Shown here: positions 24,029 to 30,632 of the stretch, piece by piece
Layout of the letters: every line of letters starts with the position of its first letter
Position numbering within the stretch: the stretch's first letter is position 1
Assembly: GCA_002339135.1 (NCBI GenBank)
Contig: DDJR01000012.1
Coordinates: 1-31,564 of the forward strand
Reading direction: 5' to 3'
Source of the DNA: Flavobacteriales bacterium UBA2619
GTDB taxonomy: Bacteria > Bacteroidota > Bacteroidia > Flavobacteriales_D > Sanyastnellaceae
DNA: 31,564 nucleotides
The notes under the pieces: model-generated
The model's input: the letters and a program-made list of their open reading frames with translations, nothing else
What the model was told of the DNA's origin: nothing
Database searches by the model: none
Program-made: the position numbers and the translations under genes

Positions 24029-24644
24029 GTTGTAAAAAAGCATTGACGACGATGCGTATTGTACCGTAGGTGGACGTCCATATTTTTTCTGGCACAGGTA
24101 CAGGCATCCAGGTAACTTCAGTAATTCCTTCAATTGCTTGAGGGGTTCCTACCGTCTCCTCTCCATTGTGAATCATTGTGTACCAGAATGTTGTTTTAAG
24201 GTGCGCGATCCCGTTGATTTCATAGGTATGGTATGTTGTCACTAAATCTCCTGTTATCTTTAATTTACGGATGCCAGTTTCTTCCGTAACTTCTCGAACA
24301 GCGGCATCTTCCAGACTCTCTCCACGCTCAACTTTTCCTTTGGGAAGGTCCCAGTTTTTATTGCGGTTTATCCAGAGCACATTTCCATTCTTATTTACAA
24401 CCAACCCTCCAGCTGAGACGACTTCAAAATAGTTCATGCAAAACCTCATCCACATCTGTTCTAGATTTGGGCTTGAAATATATATTTCTTCTATATTCGG
24501 ATGAGAATTAATAAACTTGGGAAGGTCTTTTAGTGTCTTAGAATCGGGGTTGAAAAGTGACAATGTTGAAGCTTCTTTTGGGAGCATAGCAGAGTCGGAT
24601 TCGTTAAAACAAACCCTTCGATTCAGCATAAATACAACGTACAT
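24021..24644 (-). CDS. NUDIX hydrolase
   Basis: Hydrolase of nucleoside diphosphates linked to another moiety; 207 aa from the chosen start. Seen: Nudix box GKVERGESLEDAAVREVTEETGI, with the catalytic REVTEE, preceded by the strand AGGLVVNKNGNVLWINRNKNWDLPKG. An N-terminal extension of about 75 residues precedes the Nudix fold and is not recognised. Substrate unknown; the WDLPKG form is common in diadenosine polyphosphate or mRNA-cap-type hydrolases, but that is weak evidence. Possible starts are ATG 24665, 24653 and 24644; the first lies inside the -7 box, so one of the latter two is favoured. It faces pyrE head to head and converges with the thioredoxin-like gene. Confidence 0.88.
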   Translation of the reverse strand: MYVVFMLNRRVCFNESDSAMLPKEASTLSLFNPDSKTLKDLPKFINSHPNIEEIYISSPNLEQMWMRFCMNYFEVVSAGGLVVNKNGNVLWINRNKNWDLPKGKVERGESLEDAAVREVTEETGIRKLKITGDLVTTYHTYEINGIAHLKTTFWYTMIHNGEETVGTPQAIEGITEVTWMPVPVPEKIWTSTYGTIRIVVNAFLQPT

Positions 24645-24647
24645 TTG
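24617..24647 (+). promoter_or_regulatory. pyrE promoter (-33 TTCG, 19-base spacer, -7 TACATTTG)
   Basis: TACATTTG at 24640-24647 matches TAnnTTTG exactly and is preceded, at exactly 19 bases, by TTCG (24617-24620), one base from the -33 TTTG. The pyrE ATG follows after 4 bases, so the transcript should be leaderless or nearly so. The promoter lies within the NUDIX coding region. Confidence 0.65.
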
Positions 24648-24651
24648 TGAC

Positions 24652-25308
24652 ATGTCTACTAGCAAAGATAATCACAGAAAGGTTGCGGAATTCCTGCTTC
24701 GCATTAAAGCGGTTCAATTGTCTCCTGAACAGCCATTTAAGTGGGCAAGTGGAAGGAACTCCCCTATTTATTGTGACAACAGAAGGATTTTAAGTTACCC
24801 AGAGATCAGAACATCGATGCGTAAAATAGCATCTGAGATGATTCAAGACCGATTTGGAAAGCCAGATGCCATAGCGGGAGTTGCAACTGGTGGAATAGCT
24901 CTGGGTGCCTTAATTGCTCAAGAGTTAGAGGTTCCTTTTATCTATGTCAGGGCCTCAGCAAAAGAGCATGGAACAGGCCGCAGAATTGAGGGTGATTACT
25001 CACAGTTTAGCAATGTGTTCGTGATTGAAGATTTAATATCAACCGGAAAAAGTTCTTTGTCTGCCGTTGATGCACTTAGAGAAGCAGGATTAGGAGTCAT
25101 AGGACTGCTTGCTTTCTTTACTTATGGATTCCCAGATGCCGCGAAGAGATTTGAACTTAAGGAATGCCCGTTTTTCACCCTCACTGACTACCCTACGATG
25201 TTGGAGGTTGCAACAGATTCGAATTACATTACGAAAGCGCAAAAAATTCAGTTAGACTCTTGGAGTATTGACCCTGTTACTTGGAGTGAAAACCACCATT
25301 CAATTTAA
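24652..25308 (+). CDS. pyrE: Orotate phosphoribosyltransferase
   Basis: Converts orotate and PRPP to orotidine 5'-monophosphate in de novo pyrimidine synthesis. It has 218 aa. Seen: KWASGRNSPIYCDNRRILSYPEIR (orotate-binding N-terminal region), AGVATGGIALG, the flexible catalytic loop VRASAKEHGTGRRIEG, and the PRPP-binding motif VFVIEDLISTGKSS. The ATG at 24652 is fixed by the exact -7 box 4 bases upstream; a longer open frame starting at 24517 runs through the NUDIX gene on the other strand. It is followed after 7 bases by the SRPBCC-like gene in the same direction, probably cotranscribed. Confidence 0.96.
   Translation: MSTSKDNHRKVAEFLLRIKAVQLSPEQPFKWASGRNSPIYCDNRRILSYPEIRTSMRKIASEMIQDRFGKPDAIAGVATGGIALGALIAQELEVPFIYVRASAKEHGTGRRIEGDYSQFSNVFVIEDLISTGKSSLSAVDALREAGLGVIGLLAFFTYGFPDAAKRFELKECPFFTLTDYPTMLEVATDSNYITKAQKIQLDSWSIDPVTWSENHHSI
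24663..24670 (-). promoter_or_regulatory. -7 promoter box of the NUDIX gene, inside pyrE
   Basis: The minus strand reads TATCTTTG, an exact TAnnTTTG match. It lies in pyrE codons 4-7 and predicts a start near 24658. The two promoters therefore face each other, each within the coding region of the opposite gene. Confidence 0.55.
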
Positions 25309-25315
25309 ACGTAAG

Positions 25316-25729
25316 ATGATTGCATTTGAAGGCCCAGAAGTAATCTTAGGTATTTCTACCAAGGATTTAAAAGCGGAGATCAATGATTTGGTGAGGTTGG
25401 GAGAGTTGCTTCCCGAAGGGGCTGTCAAGGATTATATCTCACAGGGTGACACATGTTCTTTTAAAGTGAAGGGAGGTGTTTCTGTTCACCTTGAGAAAGA
25501 TTTATCTGAGCAGGCTGACAATGTCCTCATCAAATTAAATACGGTTGCACCAACCCCAGTTAAGTTCAGTATTGAAGCAGTTGCTGTGTCACATGAAAGT
25601 GGAAGTTCCTGCAGGGTTAGAAGTGATGCAGATTTAAACCCCTTTACAAAAATGATGGTGGAGCCAGCTCTGAAAAGTTTGTTCGATGAAATGTCTCAGG
25701 GAATGAAGCAAAAGTTTCCTGTTGCATAG
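25316..25729 (+). CDS. SRPBCC/START-like family protein
   Basis: 137 aa, soluble, no signal peptide. Seen: an alternating strand pattern with VILGISTKDLKAEINDLVRLGELLP, CSFKVKGGVSVHLEKDL, VKFSIEAVAVSHESG and a long C-terminal helix PALKSLFDEMSQGMKQKF, the layout of the helix-grip SRPBCC fold used to bind hydrophobic ligands. I recall orthologues next to pyrE in Flavobacteriales. Ligand and role are unknown. The ATG at 25316 is chosen over one at 25268 because the latter would overlap the end of pyrE by 41 bases and add no family-like sequence. It converges on birA with a 17-base gap and no visible terminator. Confidence 0.72.
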   Translation: MIAFEGPEVILGISTKDLKAEINDLVRLGELLPEGAVKDYISQGDTCSFKVKGGVSVHLEKDLSEQADNVLIKLNTVAPTPVKFSIEAVAVSHESGSSCRVRSDADLNPFTKMMVEPALKSLFDEMSQGMKQKFPVA

Positions 25730-25746
25730 TTTATTTTAAACAAGGC

Positions 25747-26577
25747 TTACTCTCCTTTTTGAAAAGACCAAACTACATTTGAAGATTGCACCCTTTTGTT
25801 TTCTTGTGCATCTGAGGTAAAAAGGCCACGTCCATCTTTTTCGACACCCAGAAAAGTTCCATTGAACGGCTTTTTGTCTATTGTATACATGCGTTTCTCA
25901 TCGAGCCCAAACAATGCTCCATTAAAAGCCTCTAGAATTGTTTCTTCGCCTCTCTTTAATGAAAGTTGGTGAATCCTATTTTGAATAGAATTGATGGTGG
26001 GAAGCTCTAAATCACGAGCTGAAATCTTGTGAGCTAAATAACTGTTGAAATTTCCGGGGATTAAGTTAAACCCAGCTAATTTCTCCTTGGAAAACACAGT
26101 GTCGATGTTGACACCTACGCCTACAATTGATGCTGTTTGAGTTTCTCCACGCCAAGAGTTTTCGATGAGAATGCCAGCAATTTTGCTCACTTCGGAATTT
26201 TTACTGAACACGATATCGTTGGGCCATTTAATATGAAAGTTGGTGCTGCTTATGCCTTTTTGCAGTGGAAACTTTGTGATCATATCCAGCACACCCAATG
26301 CAACGGCCATGTTAAAAAGTGGTGGTGCAGATGTAATGTTCTTTGTAATATAGCTCAGGTTTAAATTTTTCCCTGGTGAAGAATGCCACGTTCTTCCCAT
26401 TTGCCCCTTGCCCTTTGTTTGTTCGTCAGCAACGACAATGATTTCTGAAGGGGCATCTTGTTGGCGCAGCAGCCCAAAAGCGTAATCATTTGTGCTACAA
26501 ATAGTTGACAGTCTTATTAGCGAACAGACACCCCTCTGAGTTGTTATTTCTCTAATGTTTCTTAAATCGGTTGTCAT
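25747..26577 (-). CDS. birA: Biotin--[acetyl-CoA-carboxylase] ligase (monofunctional BirA)
   Basis: Activates biotin as biotinyl-5'-AMP and attaches it to the biotin carboxyl carrier protein. It has 276 aa. Seen: STICSTNDYAFGLL (substrate start), the biotinyl-AMP loop KGKGQMGRTWHSSPGKNLNLS, IKWPNDIVF with the catalytic Lys region, and GVGVNIDT. No N-terminal helix-turn-helix precedes the ligase domain, so it should not act as a biotin repressor. An open frame extends to 26619, but the exact -7 box at 26591-26584 lies in that extension, so ATG 26577 (MTTDLRN) is chosen. Divergent from rsfS over 40 bases. Confidence 0.93.
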   Translation of the reverse strand: MTTDLRNIREITTQRGVCSLIRLSTICSTNDYAFGLLRQQDAPSEIIVVADEQTKGKGQMGRTWHSSPGKNLNLSYITKNITSAPPLFNMAVALGVLDMITKFPLQKGISSTNFHIKWPNDIVFSKNSEVSKIAGILIENSWRGETQTASIVGVGVNIDTVFSKEKLAGFNLIPGNFNSYLAHKISARDLELPTINSIQNRIHQLSLKRGEETILEAFNGALFGLDEKRMYTIDKKPFNGTFLGVEKDGRGLFTSDAQENKRVQSSNVVWSFQKGE

Positions 26578-26583
26578 CGCTTG

Positions 26584-26591
26584 CAAAAGTA
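26584..26591 (-). promoter_or_regulatory. -7 promoter box of birA
   Basis: The minus strand reads TACTTTTG, an exact TAnnTTTG match, 6 bases before the ATG at 26577. The predicted mRNA is nearly leaderless. It corrects the birA start by 14 codons relative to the longest open frame. Confidence 0.6.
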
Positions 26592-26592
26592 G

Positions 26593-26600
26593 TAACTTCG
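26593..26600 (+). promoter_or_regulatory. Candidate -7 box (TTCG variant) of the rsfS-ftsH operon
   Basis: Reads TAACTTCG, one base from TAnnTTTG, 17 bases before the rsfS ATG. Only 1 base separates it from the opposing birA box, so the two promoter footprints share almost the same DNA. Confidence 0.4.
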
Positions 26601-26617
26601 TAGCCTCAAATTTCTGC

Positions 26618-27019
26618 ATGAAAAAATCGACTGTAACCGACTCTGAAATACTGCTTGACGCAGTAGTTAAAGGTCTCGAAGATGTAAAAGGTCACGAAAT
26701 CTCTATTATTGATTTGCGTGAGATTAACAATTCAATTGCCTCATATTTTATTGTTTCCCACGGAAATAGCCATACTCAGGTTGAAGCTTTAGCGGCTTCA
26801 GTTGAAAAGGTTGTTTACGAAGCTTTGGGCGAAAAGCCTGTAAGTGTCCAGGGGTTAAGAACAGGAGTTTGGGCCATTGTAGATTATTTTGATATTGTCG
26901 TTCACGTGTTTCACAAAGATGCAAGAAGCAGATTTGCTCTTGAACAGTTGTGGGGTGATGCAAAAATCACGAACCACAAGTACGATTCTGAAGAATTAAT
27001 AAATGCTGCGGAAGTATGA
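26618..27019 (+). CDS. rsfS: Ribosomal silencing factor RsfS
   Basis: Binds ribosomal protein uL14 on the 50S subunit and blocks joining with 30S, saving energy during starvation. It has 133 aa. Seen: IISIxDLR-type core as ISIIDLREINNSIASYFIVSHGNSHTQVEALA, then VQGLRTGVWAIVDYFDIVVHVFHKDARSRFALEQLWGDA, which is the family signature (W-x-LxDYGDVVVHVF...YxLExLWxDA). The conserved Tyr near the end is Phe here. An upstream in-frame start at 26555 would run through birA; ATG 26618 is chosen. The stop overlaps the ftsH start (ATGA), so translation is probably coupled. Confidence 0.95.
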   Translation: MKKSTVTDSEILLDAVVKGLEDVKGHEISIIDLREINNSIASYFIVSHGNSHTQVEALAASVEKVVYEALGEKPVSVQGLRTGVWAIVDYFDIVVHVFHKDARSRFALEQLWGDAKITNHKYDSEELINAAEV

Positions 27020-29058
27020 GTGATATAAAGAAAAAGACTTCTGTAGATAAGAAGAAATCTTCAAGTAAAAAGACCAGTTTGGATAAAAAGCCGGTCTCGA
27101 AACCTTCAAACAAGAAAAAAGATTCAGGTAAAAATGTAAATTTTTATTGGATTTATGGTGTTGTTGGTGTTTTGTTGCTCGGGATGATTATGCTCAATAC
27201 TGATGGAGGAGGAAAAGAAATTCAATTTTCTGAATTTAAATCATATGTTGAGTCAGGTGATGTGGACCATGTCATACATGATGGACATGTTTACAAAGTC
27301 TTTTTAGTTGAATCAGCGAAAGATGATTTAAGTGGTGACAGCGAGGAAGACTCTCAGGGTATCATGAGTTTGTATGCTGGGCCTGATGTATGGTTTTCAA
27401 TGCCACCCGGAGACAGCTATACTGAGGATTATAAAAAACTGACTGATTTAAACAATGTCTCCTCCAAATACGAGCCTGTAAATGAATGGGGTCAGCAAAT
27501 GTTTTCTTGGATTTTTTTCCTTGTAATTATGATTGCTGTTTGGATGTTCATTATGAAACGAATGGGTGGAGGAGGTTCTGCAGGAAATCAGATATTCAGC
27601 ATAGGAAAGTCTAAAGCCAAGCTTCATGAAAAGGGTGATGAGACAGGCATTACATTCAAAGATGTTGCGGGTGTTGATGAAGCAAAAGAAGAATTGGAAG
27701 AGATTGTAGATTTCCTTATGAAACCTTCCAAGTACACGAAATTAGGTGCAAAGATTCCCAAAGGTGCTCTTTTAGTAGGACCTCCAGGAACTGGAAAGAC
27801 ATTGTTGGCTAAAGCTGTTGCAGGTGAAGCTAAGGTTCCTTTTTTCAGCTTAAGTGGTTCTGATTTTGTTGAGATGTTTGTAGGTGTGGGTGCTTCAAGA
27901 GTCCGAGATTTATTTAAACAAGCAAAAGAGAAGGCCCCTTCCATCATTTTTATTGATGAAATTGATGCAATAGGTAGAGCCCGAGGGAAAAATGCGAGCT
28001 TTAGCTCAAACGACGAAAGAGAAAATACCTTAAACCAACTTTTAACAGAGATGGATGGCTTTGGCTCTAACAGTGGAGTTATTATCATTGCTGCTACAAA
28101 TAGAGCTGACGTCTTAGATAAGGCTCTGTTGAGAGCTGGCCGTTTCGACAGGCAGATTTATGTTGATATGCCAGATGTTAATGAGCGAAAAGCGATTTTC
28201 AAAGTACATCTCAAGCCAATCAAAACTGATGAGACGATCGATATTGATCTTCTTTCAAAGCAAACCCCTGGATTTAGTGGTGCAGATATTGCCAATGTTT
28301 GTAATGAGGCTGCTTTGTTTGCCGCTAGGAAAAGTAAAAAATCGGTAGGTCATACGGATTTCAATGAAGCCGTTGACAGAATCGTAGGAGGTTTAGAAAA
28401 GAGATCGCGTGTGATTTCTGCTACTGAGAAGAAAACGATTGCTTTTCATGAAGCGGGTCATGCTATTGTGAGTTGGTTGTTGGAGTATGCTTCTCCACTA
28501 ATGAAGGTGAGTATTATCCCAAGAGGCAAGAGCCTAGGCGCGGCTTGGTATCTTCCACATGAGCGCCAGATTACGACAACAGAACAAATTTTTCACGAAA
28601 TGTGTGCTGCGATGGGTGGTCGAGCTGCAGAAGCAATCACATTTGGTAAAATTTCAACTGGAGCGTTAAGTGATTTGGAAAAAGTAACGAAGCAAGCTCA
28701 GGCTATGGTGACAGTTTATGGCCTTAATGAAAAAATCGGGAATGTCAGTTATTATGACTCCAGAGGTGAACAGTCTTTCACAAAACCCTATTCTGAAGCG
28801 ACAGCTCGCATTATTGATGAGGAAGTGAGTAAAGTGATCGAAGAGGCTTATGCAAAAGCTCAAGAGATATTGCGTATTAACAAAGAGAAGCTTACTGAAC
28901 TGGCTGAAGCTCTTCTGAAGGATGAAGTTATTTTCAAGGCAGATGTTGAGCGAATTTTAGGGCCCAGACCTTTTGAAGAAGAGGAGGTTGGTGTTCAGTT
29001 GATCGAAGAAAAAGTCACCGTTACTGAGCAGGTTAGCAAGGAGCAAGATTCAGAATAA
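27016..29058 (+). CDS. ftsH: ATP-dependent zinc metalloprotease FtsH
   Basis: Membrane-anchored AAA+ protease that extracts and degrades membrane and regulatory proteins; 680 aa. Seen: a Lys/Ser-rich cytoplasmic N-terminus (about 1-40), TM1 at about 44-60, a periplasmic domain with EIQFSEFKSYVESGDVDHV, TM2 at about 160-180 (MFSWIFFLVIMIAVWMFIM), AAA Walker A GPPGTGKT (255-262), Walker B IIFIDEIDAIG, second region of homology with RPGRFDRQ-type LRAGRFDRQIYVDMPD, and zinc motif HEAGH (478-482). The acidic C-terminus is non-conserved. The unusually Lys-rich N-terminal tail of about 40 residues is longer than in E. coli FtsH. Lies in the rsfS-ftsH-DUF2007-cdsA-psd chain. Confidence 0.97.
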   Translation: MSDIKKKTSVDKKKSSSKKTSLDKKPVSKPSNKKKDSGKNVNFYWIYGVVGVLLLGMIMLNTDGGGKEIQFSEFKSYVESGDVDHVIHDGHVYKVFLVESAKDDLSGDSEEDSQGIMSLYAGPDVWFSMPPGDSYTEDYKKLTDLNNVSSKYEPVNEWGQQMFSWIFFLVIMIAVWMFIMKRMGGGGSAGNQIFSIGKSKAKLHEKGDETGITFKDVAGVDEAKEELEEIVDFLMKPSKYTKLGAKIPKGALLVGPPGTGKTLLAKAVAGEAKVPFFSLSGSDFVEMFVGVGASRVRDLFKQAKEKAPSIIFIDEIDAIGRARGKNASFSSNDERENTLNQLLTEMDGFGSNSGVIIIAATNRADVLDKALLRAGRFDRQIYVDMPDVNERKAIFKVHLKPIKTDETIDIDLLSKQTPGFSGADIANVCNEAALFAARKSKKSVGHTDFNEAVDRIVGGLEKRSRVISATEKKTIAFHEAGHAIVSWLLEYASPLMKVSIIPRGKSLGAAWYLPHERQITTTEQIFHEMCAAMGGRAAEAITFGKISTGALSDLEKVTKQAQAMVTVYGLNEKIGNVSYYDSRGEQSFTKPYSEATARIIDEEVSKVIEEAYAKAQEILRINKEKLTELAEALLKDEVIFKADVERILGPRPFEEEEVGVQLIEEKVTVTEQVSKEQDSE

Positions 29059-29264
29059 TGAATGGCTGGGTTTCTGTTTTTTCTGATTCTTTCGCTCCTG
29101 GCGTAGAGATGCGAAAGCAAATACTTATTGAGGCTGACTTACCTTGTGTCATTATGAATCGACAAGACAGCTGTTACTCTGGTGTGGGTTTTGCTACTTT
29201 ACAGGTCCAGCTCCTAGTTCCAGAAGGTTTTGTAGAGCAAGCAAAATCTATCTTGCAGTTATGA
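29058..29264 (+). CDS. DUF2007-type small protein (putative signal-transducing protein)
   Basis: 68 aa, no signal peptide or TM segment. Seen: VSVFSDSFAPGVEMRKQILIEADLPCVIMNRQDSCY, then QLLVPEGFVEQAKSIL. This matches the DUF2007 pattern, a ferredoxin-like fold in which a start strand and helix (switching between two proteins' metabolites is proposed for some members) are followed by VxVPxxxxxxAxxIL. The start codon shares one base with the ftsH stop (TAATG), and its stop overlaps the cdsA start (ATGA), so it is translated from the same mRNA. I have no specific function; the position between FtsH and CdsA suggests, but does not show, a link to membrane quality control. Confidence 0.75.
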   Translation: MNGWVSVFSDSFAPGVEMRKQILIEADLPCVIMNRQDSCYSGVGFATLQVQLLVPEGFVEQAKSILQL

Positions 29265-29893
29265 ATGAATTACTCACGCGAAGTTTAACGGGAGTTGTAT
29301 TTGTTTCTGTTGTTGTTGTCGCGACAACATTTGATTTAATTTCCGCTACTGTATTGTGGTCAGCTGTTTTACTTCAAGGTTTAAAAGAGTACGCGAATTT
29401 AAAGGGATCTTCATTTGGTTATTTGCTCATCACCATTGCTGTTTTGTCTTTGTGGGCTATGGGCAGTCCGTTGGATGCTTGGTTAGGCATCACTGAGAAA
29501 TACAGAGGGTGGGATGTCGTGGCATTTTTAACTTGGATTTGGGCGAATGACTCGTTTGCATATTTCGGTGGCAAGCTGTTCGGTAAAAGGTTCATAAAGG
29601 GAGGTCTTGCTCCGGTTGTATCCCCTAACAAATCCTGGGAGGGTGCTTTTGTCGGTGCAGTTGGCGCTTCTTTTGTGGGTTGGCTTTGGCTCGGGGAGGA
29701 GGGAGTTTTGCTTGGCTTGCTTACTGGAATATTATCTACTGTAGGTGACTTGGTCCAAAGTGCACTTAAAAGGCGTGCTAACGTAAAAGACAGTGGCAGT
29801 TTACTACCGGGTCATGGTGGTATTTTAGATCGGTTTGATGGGCTTCTTATTGCGGCACCGGTTGTACTATTAATTAGAGCATTTATTTCATGA
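29261..29893 (+). CDS. cdsA: Phosphatidate cytidylyltransferase (CDP-diacylglycerol synthase), short form
   Basis: Makes CDP-diacylglycerol from phosphatidic acid and CTP, the branch point of phospholipid synthesis. It has 210 aa, shorter than E. coli CdsA (285). Seen: hydrophobic segments at about 10-24, 28-40, 47-62, 80-95, 118-135 and 143-152, the SPNKSWEGAFVGA motif, and the C-terminal signature with SALKRRANVKDSG and HGGILDRFDG. All catalytic motifs remain; the missing residues fall in the N-terminal TM region. Start ATG 29261 overlaps the DUF2007 stop by four bases; an upstream open frame to 29144 reads through DUF2007 in another phase. Its stop overlaps psd (ATGA). Confidence 0.93.
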   Translation: MNELLTRSLTGVVFVSVVVVATTFDLISATVLWSAVLLQGLKEYANLKGSSFGYLLITIAVLSLWAMGSPLDAWLGITEKYRGWDVVAFLTWIWANDSFAYFGGKLFGKRFIKGGLAPVVSPNKSWEGAFVGAVGASFVGWLWLGEEGVLLGLLTGILSTVGDLVQSALKRRANVKDSGSLLPGHGGILDRFDGLLIAAPVVLLIRAFIS

Positions 29894-30546
29894 CACTACA
29901 TAGAGAAGGTTTTGTTCCATTGGGCTTGGTACTTGTTGTATCAGCTCTAGTTTTATCTGGGTTGTTTTATTTCGAAGTCCCGAAAATTGCCCTGTGGATA
30001 GTGGGTTCTGTTTCTGCGATTGTTTTCGTTTTATTCGCTCAATTTTTCAGGATTCCCAAGAGGGTGCCTTCCGGAGGTGCTGGGGATGTCATCTCTCCAA
30101 GCGATGGTAAGGTCGTCGTCATCGAGAAGGTAAACGAGTCAGAATACTTTCAAGATGAGCGCATCCAAGTGAGTGTTTTTATGAGTCCTTTAAATGTTCA
30201 TTGTCAGTGGACTCCTATGGCTGGATTGGTCAAGTATGCCAAGTACCACACAGGTAAATATCTTGTGGCATGGCACCCTAAGAGCAGCACGGAAAACGAA
30301 AGAACTACATTGGTCATAGAAGGTGAACGTGGAGAGGTTTTGTTCCGACAAATCGCAGGAGCTGTAGCTCGAAGAATACGATATTACATCACACCAGGAC
30401 AGGTGTTAACTCGAGGACAGGAAGTCGGTTTTATTAAATTTGGTTCTAGAATCGATATTTTTCTTCCTCCAAATGCTGACATTCATGTCAATTTAGATGA
30501 CAATGTTACAGGTAGAGAAACAATTATTGCGACTCTGAAAGATTGA
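29890..30546 (+). CDS. psd: Phosphatidylserine decarboxylase, short (PSD-B) type
   Basis: Pyruvoyl enzyme that decarboxylates phosphatidylserine to phosphatidylethanolamine. It has 218 aa, the short form found in many Bacteroidota and archaea. Seen: TM segments at about 9-28 and 34-52, then VISPSDGKVVVIEKV, the VFMSPLNVHCQWTP motif with the conserved His, and the cleavage site FGSR, where Ser186 should become the pyruvoyl group after autoprocessing between G185 and S186. Translationally coupled to cdsA (ATGA overlap). Together with CdsA it covers two steps of PE synthesis; PssA is not in the window. Confidence 0.95.
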   Translation: MTLHREGFVPLGLVLVVSALVLSGLFYFEVPKIALWIVGSVSAIVFVLFAQFFRIPKRVPSGGAGDVISPSDGKVVVIEKVNESEYFQDERIQVSVFMSPLNVHCQWTPMAGLVKYAKYHTGKYLVAWHPKSSTENERTTLVIEGERGEVLFRQIAGAVARRIRYYITPGQVLTRGQEVGFIKFGSRIDIFLPPNADIHVNLDDNVTGRETIIATLKD

Positions 30547-30632
30547 GAAACATCTTTTGTAGCAACTAAATGATGTTATAGTGGAGATAATTGATTAGTT
30601 TGGACTTACAAATTCAGATTAACACCTATTTC

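Noticed and set aside
26555..26617. Upstream extension of the rsfS frame
   Set aside because: It lies over the birA start and promoter; the family N-terminus fits ATG 26618.
29144..29260. Upstream extension of the cdsA frame
   Set aside because: It runs through the DUF2007 gene in another phase and does not look like the CdsA N-terminus; the ATG at 29261 overlaps the DUF2007 stop in the usual ATGA form.
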